Below are positions 32,464 through 43,900 of a stretch of DNA of 64,000 bases, piece by piece. Within the stretch, counting starts at the first letter, position 1. Every line of letters starts with the position of its first letter. Source of the DNA: Diphasiastrum complanatum (taxonomy: Eukaryota; Streptophyta; Lycopodiopsida; Lycopodiales; Lycopodiaceae); the NCBI GenBank assembly GCA_029204225.1, contig CM055101.1, positions 5,149,246 to 5,213,245 on the forward strand, given 5' to 3'. The notes beneath the pieces were generated by a model that was not told the origin of the DNA, did not search any database, and saw nothing but the letters and a program-made list of their open reading frames with translations. A program made the position numbers and the translations under genes.

Positions 32464-34691
32464 TGTTGTCTAATTTATTCTCATTGTTACCTAGTTATTT
32501 TTACAAGTCTTATGTTGTTTGCAGCTCTTCCAGTGAGTGATATGGATGATGGATTTAGTTTCCCTTGTGACTTTATGATGATTCATCGACTTAACTCGAT
32601 ATTGATCCACCATTGACTTAGAACTAAGATTTGAGCTAATTATAGATTACACGAGAAAACACTAAACAGTTCGTGCTAGCTGCAACTAAATCATGACTGC
32701 AGGGAAAGCAACCATGTTATCTAATTTCTTCTAGCGTCGATAAATTTTTACTGCTCTTGAGTTGTTTGTAGCGCTAAGAACAATGTCTGTATTACCTACG
32801 AACCTATGACAAAAAGCTGATAAAAGAGGACATATATTCGCAAACCAGAACAAATGAATACACACCTAACAGAGGGAAAATAGGAAGCATGGTTGTATTG
32901 ATGCACAACACACTCTTTAAACACATCTCTATCATTTTGCGCAAGCTGTGTAAGTCCCAACAAGGAAGCTTTCTTGTTCACACTATGTCTACTACTATGC
33001 ACGACTCTCTTTCACGTCCAGTAATTATAACTACTAATCTACTCTACTGTTTTCCCGTAACTAGCTAGTAAGATGATAATTAACCTGCACAAACGCCTAC
33101 TAACTAACTAGATGTGAGCTTGATGTCTACCCAACACCTCCTCTCAAACTCAAATTCAGCTGGCATTGAGGTTGTTGGACAATATCAGAGCTTGATTTCA
33201 CCATCCTTTACATTCTCTTGGATGAAATGGCATTGTATATCTACATGTTCGTTCTCTTTATGGAAGACTGTGTTTTGACATGATGCTATGCATCCTTGGT
33301 TGTCACTGTATATTGTTATTGCATTGTCCTCACTTTCACCCAAGATCTTTAAGGTTGATTTATCTATCAAATATCTAGGTGTTCTTTTGCAAAAACTAAT
33401 AAAAATCATTTGGATTTTTTTATTTTTAGCCCCATTTAGCATGTCCAAAAAATTAGCTAAAAAAGGCTGAAATGAAAATGCAAATGTCAACACACCATTT
33501 GAAGTGAGTTTTATTTTGTATGAAACTTAAATAAAAACTTACAACTTACCTTTGCATCAAAAATTTCTTTGTCCTTTTTTATGCAATTGTTTTCAAAAGT
33601 AGAAAATATGAAATCAATTCTTATCGATAAACGTATTCAAATGTGCATGAGATGAACGCAAGAAATTCAGCATGACTAGACCACACAAGCCTTCATCATG
33701 CACTTGTAATGAAATCATATGTGTAGTCCAATGACGACTGCAAAAACAACCAAACAAACAAACATTTAACATATTAATATCTAATAGTCAAAGATAAGAG
33801 CGTGAACTTCAATTGATTGTAGAAAATACTTACTCATAACAATACGGCACAAAAGCAATCTGAGCACCTTATGGTGCATATCACTATTGTAATGTTTTGT
33901 TGTCCCTCTTCTCTTTCTTCTTCTTCGAATGCTGCTTCTTGGTCAAAAACAAGACAATTGACTTGTCATTCAAGGAGGAAAATCTTTTCTTTCTTATTTT
34001 CTTCTTGCAGTAGAACGTTGTTACCCTTTGGAATGCCATCTAAGGAGCATTGCTTAAAAGCAAAACTAATTTTCATAAAGAGACAGACTTGTAGAAAAAG
34101 CCATAATGGCATGTTCATCATACATTGGAGCACCTACTGCTACTAATTGATTTAGAGGCATTATATTTAGATGATCACATATTGAAGTTCTTTCATTAAT
34201 GGCTAGACATTTTTTTCTCAAAAAAAAATAAGTAAGCCAGTCACGACTTTGGCATTGGAACAATAAGCCACATGATGGGCTATTTGTGAATCTTGAAGGT
34301 TTATGAATATGATGGCCAAGCCCTAGCATTTTTCGCTTCCCAATCGATCAGCAATTCTAGATCTTCAAACTTAGCTATTGTGCCATTTACATAACCCCAT
34401 AATTCTTTTTTCTATTAAATTCAATCTCATCTTGAATTTCCATATGTGAAAGTCTTCACCATTGAATTTTTCAATGATTCAAATTTATGAGGATGAACCT
34501 TCCATGATTACAAGTTTACTTTAGTAAATACATAATTATTGTCAATAATTTGATACAATCAAAATAAACCAAAAACAAAAAAAACTTACAGCTTTATTAA
34601 TTTGAATAATGAATGTTCATTAGGTAAGCCAGAGGTGTAAAACTTGCTTCTCAAATAAAGTAAGTTAAAAGTCGATGTGACTAACTACTGC
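32464..34691. repeat. Segmental duplication copy 2 (partner 10537-12837)
   Basis: Starts in host repeat sequence that is continuous with the NDR1/HIN1-like 3' flank (gattatagattac, catgactgcaggg, atgttatctaattt as a third unit). Then comes a Copia G LTR on the minus strand (about 32785-33136), a purine tract, the RNase H end (33185-33360, minus, SDNQGCIA and HVDIQCHFI), non-coding sequence and gag pieces (34066-34440, minus). Because the left part is continuous with host flank here, this is more likely the parent locus than the 10.5-kb copy. Confidence 0.83.
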
Positions 34692-35563
34692 AAATTATCA
34701 TCTTAAATTTGAGACAATACTAGAAGTTACAACAGAAATTAGAATTTAAGTGTCAATGATAGTCACAAAGAATATGAACGTATAAGGTGTCTAGGACAGC
34801 CATGCCATTCAATGTTTTGATAACTAAATTCAATTGAGGAGATTGTTATTGATAAAGAACTTAGAACAAGAGCATGTAGTGCATTTATGTAACAATTATA
34901 GACATGAAACATGGAAGTGCAATAAGATTTGTCAACAATCGCAACTTAGAGATAGCACATCATATCAAAATGAGCTAATGCTCATAATATGAGATTCACT
35001 TTAGTCAAGGTGTAATACCCCATTACATGCATTTTTTTTGTGAATTATCATAATGTGATGCAAAAGCCAAATCAACCCATTCAAATGATGAAGATAAGAC
35101 CCAAATATGAAGAAATATCTAATGGACGCAACAATGATAAACTTATTCAACGATATATCGAAGAGAAAGATACATAAATAAATGAATCTAAAAGAAGAAA
35201 CACTACCCGAAGGGCAATTATGAAATGATACATTCCTTAAGAAGAAGGCCAGCCCTAAGAGAAGAATATTCCTGATGATTCAGACTATTCACACCCCATG
35301 CAAGCGTTGCAACCTTCCACGTGCTCATTTCTCATTGGAATAGAGAAAGATGCAACATAGGATTTGAACACTTGTAGTCCTATTGGATAGAATTAGTTAA
35401 TTAAAATAGATAAGAAGCGATATATCGGTTGCTAAGAGTTGCATATTTTCAGAAAGATCAGACTAAGAATAGTGATTCATGGAGAAGACTTGAAAGCTTA
35501 AGGAATAGTTTCATGTTTTCTTTTTTCCTTTCTGAGGATAGAACCAGTTTAAGGGAGGAAGAA
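34692..35563. other. No gene recognised; ends in a purine tract
   Basis: AT-rich. A minus-strand WHG.P.HL near 34800 could be a decayed Copia GAG-pre-integrase motif, but this is weak. The last 25 bases (ttaagggaggaagaa) form a polypurine tract before an LTR. Confidence 0.35.
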
Positions 35564-35923
35564 TGTTACGACCATATTCAGCAAAGGACATGGAATAGTC
35601 CTAATATGGTAGATCGGCCCTCCAGTGTTCGAGATTATTGATCACGCCTAGATTTTACTCCACGTCGAGGCCTGTTTGTGACTAATGATTTTGAGAGGAC
35701 CCAGACACTCTAATTGAGACATAAGGAGTAGTGCATGTACATGTGACAGATATAGGAAGGAGAATGCATGAAGAGTTGTGACCTATTTATAGTTGACCTG
35801 CATGGGGATTGCATTACCGAGTTTTTTAGAAGAACAGAGAGAGAGAGAGAGTTGAGTCATCAAGTTTTTCATGCTCTTTGCTTTCATAAGCTATCCACTT
35901 GCTGAGTGCTTCTGTTTCTAACA
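35564..35923 (+). repeat. Gypsy-like 360-bp LTR
   Basis: Begins TGTTACGACC after a purine tract and ends TTCTAACA, giving a perfect 5-bp terminal inverted repeat (TGTTA/TAACA). TGTTACG-type termini after aagggaggaag are common in plant Gypsy 3' LTRs. No second copy or coding region is in the window, so the family is not confirmed. Confidence 0.5.
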
Positions 35924-36630
35924 GTTGGTAAGTCTCGACTTGTCGGATATGCCTGTGTTTGATTCATGTCTTAGATATGTTTCCAAATTACTTAAAAATC
36001 AAGTGGTTGAGTCATCAAGTGTATGCTCTTGGATCTAGTAAGAGCAAGAATGAGCTTGTTGCTCATAGTTTGAAAAATCATGCTTTTACATGGTTTGAGG
36101 CATTTGGTAAACTTCTCTTGAGATTAAGTGAAGAATCCAAAGAGGACACTTACATCCTTGAGAAAGTATTTAGCCTAAAAAATATCAAGATTCTATTTGA
36201 TTTCAAGATTAGATCCATCATAAATAAAGTTCATAGTATGTGGACTAGTCAAGCTAGTATGCCTAATCTTGATAATCAACACTTTTGCTCATCTTATGAT
36301 CTTGATCTCTATGATCTTTGTGATCTTTATGAGGCATGGAAGCCTATGATTTTCATCATGGTGCAACTATCTTCATGCAAATGGTACTTTCAAGTCAAAG
36401 ATCATCATCAAGCATGGAGGAAGCACATCGGTATAGTGGCAAATTGGTGGAATGCTCTTCAAAGATGTTGGCAAATGATTTCTACCAAAGAAATCCTATC
36501 ATGGATATGGTGAGGGTGCTACTATGATGGAACCCCTTTCTGGTCTTTTACTCCATATGCATACCAAAGGATCCACTCAAAAAAATTTCACAAGCTCCTT
36601 GATCTTACCAAGCTAGTTTCTGAGGAGGAG
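35924..36630 (+). CDS. D-type internal ORF of unknown function
   Basis: A frame of 184 codons (35959-36513; the first conventional codons are not certain) encoding a protein rich in Trp, Leu and Lys with no zinc knuckle, protease, integrase or RT motif. Blocks KIKWLSHQVYALGSSKS, KNELVAHSLKNHAFTWFEA and KEDTYILEKVFSL recur, diverged, at 15900-16460. Both loci end in a purine tract and a TGTGAAAAATTG LTR, so the ORF belongs to the 3' internal part of a D-type LTR element. It could be an additional ORF, a captured host fragment or the cargo of a non-autonomous element. Truncations at both loci suggest neither is functional. Confidence 0.45.
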
Positions 36631-36952
36631 TGTGAAAAATTGTCAAAAATCTATCTTGGTTATTTTATGATTTTATGTTTGTGAGTATATTTCACATGTG
36701 TAAAATAGTTAGAAATAGTTTATAATATTTACTTTAGGGATATCGTAAAGATTTCTAGTCAAGCATCTTGTTGTCACTAGGTGATAGGGCCAATTTTGGC
36801 TTTAGAGGTCATGGTCAAGTACACATCTTCTGTCATGATTAGGCTTAAATTCAATTGTGATGTAACTCAAGCTAGTTAGGTTGCTTACACATGTCAAGTT
36901 AAGGTTTGATGAGTGATGCACCCTATGTGGTGGCAAAAGTCAAAGGGTCCAA
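36631..36952 (+). repeat. D-type LTR, 3' part missing
   Basis: TGTGAAAAATTG terminus after the tract gaggaggag (36622-36630). It contains the ggtgatagggccaa block shared with 12859. A degenerate palindrome (ttcacatgtgtaa) is near 36698. It is cut at 36953 by minus-strand Copia sequence. Confidence 0.65.
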
Positions 36953-37480
36953 TCATAAGAGAGTACACTGCTCAGATGAGAAAGTAACAGTGTAGCCCTC
37001 ATCAGTTATCTTAGACACTGATAACAGGTTCTTTGACAACTGAGGAACATGAACGATGTTAGGAACACAAATGGACAGATCGTTGTTGAAGCTGATCTTC
37101 ACTGCTCCTTTGTCTTCCACGCGTATGGTGCTAGAATTTCCGAGGTAGATAAATTGGTCTCTGTTGTAAGTTGTATATTCTGTAAACCATTCCTTGCGAG
37201 AGGTCATGTGTTGGATAGCATCGTTGTCCAGGTACCAGCTATCACAGTCTTCGCTGTTGTTGTAATCCAGTAACAAGTGTGTATCTGACTCCCTGAATTC
37301 CACCATGTTGGAGGAGTCTAGCTGCTACTATTGTTGCTGCTTCTTTGCCTCGTTGTAGATCCTGATGCGACACTCCTTGATGTCGTGATTAGCTCTTTTG
37401 CAATATCTACAGAAAAGCTTCTTGCGCGATCCACCAGCTCACCTTGAGTGTGAGGCTTCTGTTGTTGCTACTGCACTTGA
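36953..37480 (-). pseudogene. Copia gag-protease fragment, minus strand
   Basis: On the minus strand a CCHC knuckle (CRYCKRANHDIKEC, about 37405-37365) is followed by a stop. Then comes a protease with DSWYLDNDAIQHMTS (DSGA changed to DNDA), FIYLGNSSTIRVEDKGAV and VPQLSKNLLSVSKI. It ends at QCTLL at the D-type LTR. The catalytic Ser is lost, so the protease is inactive. The lineage resembles family E. Confidence 0.85.
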
Positions 37481-38398
37481 TTCTTGCCTTTGGAATAGTC
37501 TTTTAATACAAATAGCAATTACAACAAAAAATGATGGCGTAATTGGGAGGCTCAAATAATGCGTCTCATAGACGGAGCAACCCGTAATCTGTGCTTGGAT
37601 GATCTATTTATAGACTTCATCCGTGTATTAATTACATTGAATGCTTGTCACCTAATTAGGAAAACCATTGTACTTGGAAGTTTATGGCTTCTGTGACAAC
37701 TGTACACAGTATTTTAAGGTCAATAATTCAGCATCGTTGATGCGGATGAGGACATCGCTAGAACGTTCCTTGTTTATTTTAGACGACCTTCGGGAATTTT
37801 CTCTCTCTTCGTATTTTTTGCAAAAAGTCGAAGGTGCTCTTAAAAGACGGTAGTCTTTAAAACAGTTTAACTCATGAAAATAGATGACCTTCAAAAATTT
37901 TCTTTTTCTTCGCATTTTTTGCAAAAGGCTGAAATTCTCAGAAAAAAACAGTTAAACTTTTGAAATATACAAGTTTTCACATTTCGGAGAAATGAGAAAA
38001 AGCCGAAGCTGTTGAAAACATAGTGTATTTCTGCAGACTATTGAAAAAGTAATGTCTACAAACTTGTTCTAAATGCAAGTTTTGTGGAAGTCCTTGAAGA
38101 TGGCCAAGTCTTCAATGACTTCAAGTTATTAAACTTAACACCTGAACTTTGAAATTATGACAAGATTGGTTACCCTTTGTTGGAGATCAGCCGGAAGCCC
38201 GTTGTAGGCGTTCTTCAAATAAATTGGCTATCTAAGGTTGTGATTCCTGCAGGTATCAGATGAGCAGATGCAGAACCAAAGTTGGTTTCACCTGATCCTA
38301 GATCAATGATCAATAAACATGCAGGAAGAATCATGAAATAGAAATTAGTCATTCACCAAGGAGCCAACTATGGGCTTAATTTCCAACAGGTAAAGTCA
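37481..38398. other. Non-coding, with a 101-bp tandem pair
   Basis: No coding sequence is supported. A region from 37783 (gaccttc, then aattttct..cttcg.attttttgcaaaa) is repeated from 37884 at a 101-base spacing, with divergence. A third weak copy may begin at 37960. The 37840-37990 part is rich in aaaa/tttt runs. Confidence 0.5.
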
Positions 38399-40692
38399 AG
38401 GCAAATCCCACAGGATGATCAAGCATTGCTCGCTAAAAACAAGCAAAAAGGGTGGAAAAGAATTCCAAAGAAGTCCAAGGATGATGAGGACGAGGGAGAG
38501 TCATCATCGAAGGCAAAAAGGAAGAAGAAGGGCAAATGTTACTATTGCCACAAACCAGGTCATTGGGCACGTGAATGTTACAAAAAGAAAGCGGACATAA
38601 AGGCAGAAAAAGTGAAGCAACAAGGCAACATAGCCGAAGATGATGGGGAAGATGACGAGACAAGTGTCTTTTCATCGGATTGGCATCCCAAGTTGATGAT
38701 GGTGCCAGATGGTTCATAGATTCAAGTGCCACAAGGCATATGGTCGGGAAATGCGATTGGTTTGAGAAATTCTCACCAATTCATGATGGGGAGAAGGTCA
38801 TATAAGCCAATGGGGAGGAATGCCAAGTATGGTGTCGGCAATGTACCTGTGCAGTTTTCTGATGGTAAGATCAAGAATATTCCTAATGTGCTTTATGTTC
38901 CTGGACTCAAAAAGAGTTTGCTTTCTATTGGTGTGATGGCAAATCAACATCTCAAGGTTGAGTTTGTCAAGGATGGATGCCTAATGAAAGATATGGACCA
39001 CAACTATAAGGTGGTAGCAAAAGGTTATCGGGATAGTAACTGTGGGCTATATTAGTTGGATGCTGCAAAACCAGGTGAATATGGTTTGGCTATCTCAACA
39101 GCATCACAATCTGAGTTGTGGCACAATAGACTTGGTCACTTAAACTATGAGCGCTTAAGATTGATGGCGAAGCTGAAGATGGTAACAAGATTACCAGCAC
39201 TACAGGATGATCATCATGCCATATGTGAAGGATGTGTTATAGGGAGACATTCAAGAAAGGTGGAGCTGCAAGAGCTAAGAAATCGCTGGAACTTATTCAC
39301 AGCGACCTGTGCGGCCCAATGAAAACCATGTCGATGGGGGGAGCCTATTATTTTATGACTTTCATAGATGATTACTCCAGAAGGACATAGATTTATTTCT
39401 TGAAAAAGAAATCTGACGCTTTTGGTTATTTCAAGCCATTCAAGACTTTAGTGGGAAACCACTTGGATGCACGTATCAAGATGCTAACATCAGATAGAGG
39501 GGGTGAATACAAATCTGATGACTTTGAGGACTTCTGCAAGGAACACGACATCAATAGGCAATTCACACAATCACACACGTCGCACAATAATGGTGTAGCT
39601 GAAAGGAAAAGCAGGACTATTATGGAGAGTGCATGTTCCATGATGAAGCAAATGGGCTTAACCAATTCACTTTGGTCGGAAGCGTGCAGTGTGGCAATGT
39701 TCTTGCAAAACAGGAGTCCTACAATTGCAGTTCCAAATGTGACTCCTGAAGAGGCATTTACAGGAATAAAGCCAAAAATCGACAAGTTTCATGTCATTGG
39801 ATGTAGGGCCTATGTACATGTGCCAAAGGAGGAACGAAACAAACTTGATACCAAAGCAATCAAGTGTATCTTTGTCGGTGATGATGAGAGGACGAAGGCG
39901 TACAAGTGTCTTGATCCTATAATGAACAAGATTCACATAAGCAAAGATGTAATCTTTGATGAGACGCATAGGTATGAAGATGAAGACCATGCAGGTGATG
40001 AAAGCATCAAGAGACTTCCCACAATCTTGGAAGAAGAAGACGAAGAAGACGCTCCATAGAATGATGCACATGAAGATGAAGGTAAGTATGAGAGGACACC
40101 ACCTATCCAAGAGCCTAGGGGAAGGTACTTGCCGATAGGAGCAATGAAGGAGAGACCGGTTGGAAGTTAGAGACATTACTTGGACACTCCTTGGGACACA
40201 TACTCTCCACAAAGTGTAACTCCTAAGTTTAAGATACCAAAATGGTACGAAAAGATCATGAATGATGCAAAGCTAAATCAACCAGGATCTAGCACGCAAG
40301 AAGAAGTGAGAAGATCAATGCGGGAAAGAAAGCCTCCCGATCTCTATCATGTGAACTATGTCCTAATGAGTGACATTTTAAAGTGTCGAGAACCATCAAC
40401 CTTTGATGAGGCAAATGATCACAAAAATTGGCAAAGGGCAATGGAAGAGGAGATGGAGTCTATCCACAGGCATGGTACGTGGGAGTTAGTTGATCTACCA
40501 CTTGGAAAGAGACCCATTGAGAACAAATGGGTGTTTAGAACAAAGTTTCATGCGGATGGCACGATAGCAAAGCATAAGGCACGCCTAGTAGTGAAGGGCT
40601 ATGAGCAAAACAAAGGAATTGACTATGATGCTCCAGTGGCTAAGTGGATTACGCTACGTCTTATCATCGCCTTAGCATCTCTAACCAAATAA
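38399..40692 (+). pseudogene. Copia I gag-pol remnant, ends early in RT
   Basis: Gag tail with a CCHC knuckle CYYCHKPGHWAREC (38540), then a damaged protease (WFIDSSATRHM in shifted frames, about 38710), NVLYVPGLKKSLLSIG and ELWHNRLGHLNYERL (39115). The integrase has FIDDYSRRT with a stop, MLTSDRGGEYKSDDF (second Asp) and HNNGVAERKSRTI (catalytic Glu present). The integrase C-terminal region follows, with linker RRSMRERKPPDLYHVN. RT starts with WELVDLPLGKRPIENKWVFRTKF and stops after IALASLTK at 40692. Sequence then switches to the promoter region of the PPR gene. About four stops or frameshifts inactivate it. No LTR of this element was identified. Confidence 0.9.
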
Positions 40693-40978
40693 AATGGTCT
40701 ATACTCTCTCTAAACTCGAGTGAAAGAAGAATATAAAAATGGGTGACACAAGGTTAATACGATTTGAAAGGGCCAAGATATATGTGAAATGGGAGGCACA
40801 AGGTTAATAGTTGGTGTGAAAGGATTAATGAGATGGGAGGGAGGGAGGATGGATAGGACGAACAGGATTAATGGGATGGGAGATCGTTCATGGAACGGAT
40901 GGAGGCAGGACAGCTCAGAGCAGCACTGCATCCCAAATATTATCGGAGCGAGCTGAAGGAGAACAGCAGCAGCACGCC
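40693..40978 (+). promoter_or_regulatory. Presumed promoter and 5' UTR of PPR gene
   Basis: 286 bases between a truncated Copia RT and the chosen start codon. It contains loose repeats of aaggttaata and gggatggga. An in-frame ATG at 40871 would add 36 residues to the protein; I preferred 40979 because MAMTTTTATLIARGG looks more like the start of a targeting peptide. No TATA box was identified. Confidence 0.4.
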
Positions 40979-43900
40979 ATGGCAATGACGACAACAACAG
41001 CAACGTTAATAGCACGAGGAGGAGGAGCAGGAGAACTAGGCCTTTGTTTCAACCCCGACGATGGTCGTCGTCATGGCAGCCTCTTCTTCTTCTTCCTCTC
41101 GGCTGATCGTTCTTCTCTTCCTCCTGCTCCTCCTCTTTTGTGCCCCCCACGCCTCATCATCATCATCAGACCCACAAATGAATTCGCCCTCTCATCTTCT
41201 TCTGCTTCGCGTACTTTTACTACTGCTCTTCTTCCTCCTTCCAGAGGTCGTCCTCGGATGGACGTCACCAGAAAGGAGGCACTGTGGATCAACAATCGGT
41301 TCAATCCTCATTGGGTTCGTGCCAGGATACCTGTCATGCTACAATTCCAACAACGGAAGCCATCCGCTTTTTCAACACCTCGGGGCTCGGGTATGCTTCT
41401 TATATTTATTTCATACTCTTTAACTCGCCAGCACTCCGTGGCCGAGGGGGGAGACGAATTTGCAGAGATGCTTAAAGCCACATCGACAATCCTTAATCAT
41501 GTTTCTGATGCATTCTGGTTTACCCTTAGGGCATGCAGGCAGACTAGTTAGAATGGAGCAGCTCTGGCAGGGGTTCTTCTCAGATCCATCGCAGTGGTGG
41601 GACAATAGATTGACTAAGGTGCGCCTCATTTCAGGCTGCACTTGCTTTGGCTAATCACCTCTCACTTGAATTTTTTTGTTGCTATAATATTACGCGTATC
41701 AGGCCGATTGGTTAGTGTAGTCGTTTTCCTTAAGTTGAAGCTTTGACTGTGATCTGTATAATGTTATGCAGAAAAGTCCAAAGTACCCGGACTTTAAACA
41801 TAAGAGGACGCTTGAGGGCCTGTGGGTTGATAGTTGGCTGAATCCCTCCTGGGTAAAAGAAAAGATGGCTTCTATGACATTGGGTCATATACAATCTGGT
41901 GATGGATTGAGATCACGGTATGGTTTCAATCTCAGCGTGGAATGTGCAGCTCTAGGTCCTGGTGTGAGACTACCACATGTCCTCCTTTTTCTTGCTCTTT
42001 CAAAATTGACACTTGTTCATATTTCTTAATCATCATTATATGAATCATGCAGGGTGCCTGACTCCTTTTGCAATGGTGATAAGCTGAGCAAACTCTGTGA
42101 GGAGGGACGCTTGAAAGAGGCCCTACATATGTTGGAGCTTATGGTCCAGCAAACTACTAAACCTCCAATTCAGGCCTATGTTTGCCTTTTGAAGGGGTGT
42201 TCCAGAAGGAAGGCTCTGGCGGAGGGCAAGCAAGTGCATGCCCTTATAGTTCAAAGTGTACTTGATTCAAATATTTTCTTAGCAAACACCCTTGTTCACA
42301 TGTACTCCAAGTGCGGTAGTGTGCTGCATGCACACAAAGTATTCAGCAACATGCCTCAACACAATGTGTATTCGTGGACTGCTATCATCTCAGCATATGC
42401 TGATAGCGGAGAAATTGAGGAGGCTATTAATTTATTTCAGCAAATGCAAGAGACAGGCTTAGCACCAGACAAGGTTCTGTTCGTTCTCCTCCTAAAATCA
42501 TGTGCCAGGCTAGCAACCCTGGAACAGGGCAGACAGCTCCACTCCCACATCATACAAAGAGGCTTTCAGTCAGATGTGATTGTAGGAAGCACCCTTGTTA
42601 ATATGTATGCAAAATGTGGGTGCACAGAGGACGCCCGTGAACTCTTCGACAACATGAGTGAACGAGATGTGGTTTCATGGACTGCGATGATTGCGGGATA
42701 TGCACAGAATGGGCATGGCAAGGAGGCCCTTGCTCTGTATGAGCAAATGAAACAGGAAGGCATGCAGCCAAACAATGTCACATTCGTTCTTCTCCTAAAA
42801 GCATGTGCCAGCCTAGCAGCCCTGGAACAGGGCAAACAGCTGCACTCCGAGATCATAAAAAGAGGCTTTCAGTCGGATGTGGTTGTAGGCAGCACCCTTG
42901 TTGACATGTATGCAAAATGTGGGTGCACAGAGGATGCCCGGGAGCTGTTCGACAACATGAGTGAACGAGATGTGGTTTCATGGAATGCGATGATTGCGGG
43001 ATATGCACAGAATGCGCTTGGCAAGGAGGCCCTTGCTCTCTTTGAGCAAATGAAACTGGAAGGCGTGCAGCCGAACAATGTCACATTCGTTCTTCTCCTA
43101 AAAGCATGTGCCAGCCTAGCAGCCCTGGAACAGGGCAAACAGCTCCACTCCGAGATCATAAAGAGAGGCTTCCAGTCGGATGTGGTTGTAGGCAGCACCC
43201 TTGTTGACATGTATGCAAAATGCGGCTGCACAGAGGATGCCCGTGAGCTGTTCGACAACATGAGTGAACGAAATGTGGTTTCATGGAATGCAATGATTGC
43301 AGGATATGCACAGAATGGGCTTGGCAAAGAGGCCCTTGATCTGTATGAGCAAATGAAACAGGAAGGCATGCAGCCAAACAATGTCACATTCGTTCTTCTT
43401 CTAAACGCGTGTGCCAGCCTAGCAGCCCTGGAACAGGGCAAACAGCTCCACTCCGAGATCATAAAAAGAGGCTTTCAGTCGGATGTGGTTGTAGGCAGAA
43501 CCCTTGTTGACATGTATGCAAAATGCGGCTGCACAGAGGATGCCCGTGAGCTGTTCGACAACATGAGTGAACGAAATGTGGTTTCATGGAATGCAATGAT
43601 TGCAGGATATGCACAGAATGGGCTTGGCAAAGAGGCCCTTGATCTGTATGAGCAAATGAAACAGGAAGGCGTGCATCCAGACAATGTCACGTTCATTCTT
43701 CTCCTAAAAGCATGTGCCAACCTAGAAGCCCTGGAACAGGGCAAACAGCTCCACTCCAAGATCATAAAAAGAGGCTTTCAGTCGGATTTGGTTGTATGCA
43801 GCACCCTTGTTCACATGTATGCAAAATGCGGGTGCACCGAGGACGCCCGTGAGCTGTTTGACAACATGAGTGAACGAGATGTGGTTTCATGGACAGCGAT

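Noticed and set aside
41061-41423. Secreted small protein with a Leu-rich signal peptide
   Set aside because: It overlaps PPR exon 1 in another frame. The exon 1 frame joins exons 2 and 3 in phase and carries the PDF-like half motif, so it is preferred; the Leu run is a shadow of Ser/Arg codons.
41918-41963. Splice donor at 41962 or 41964 for PPR exon 3
   Set aside because: Both put the PPR exon out of phase. The donor at 41918 (cg/gtatgg) keeps phase with the acceptor at 42052.
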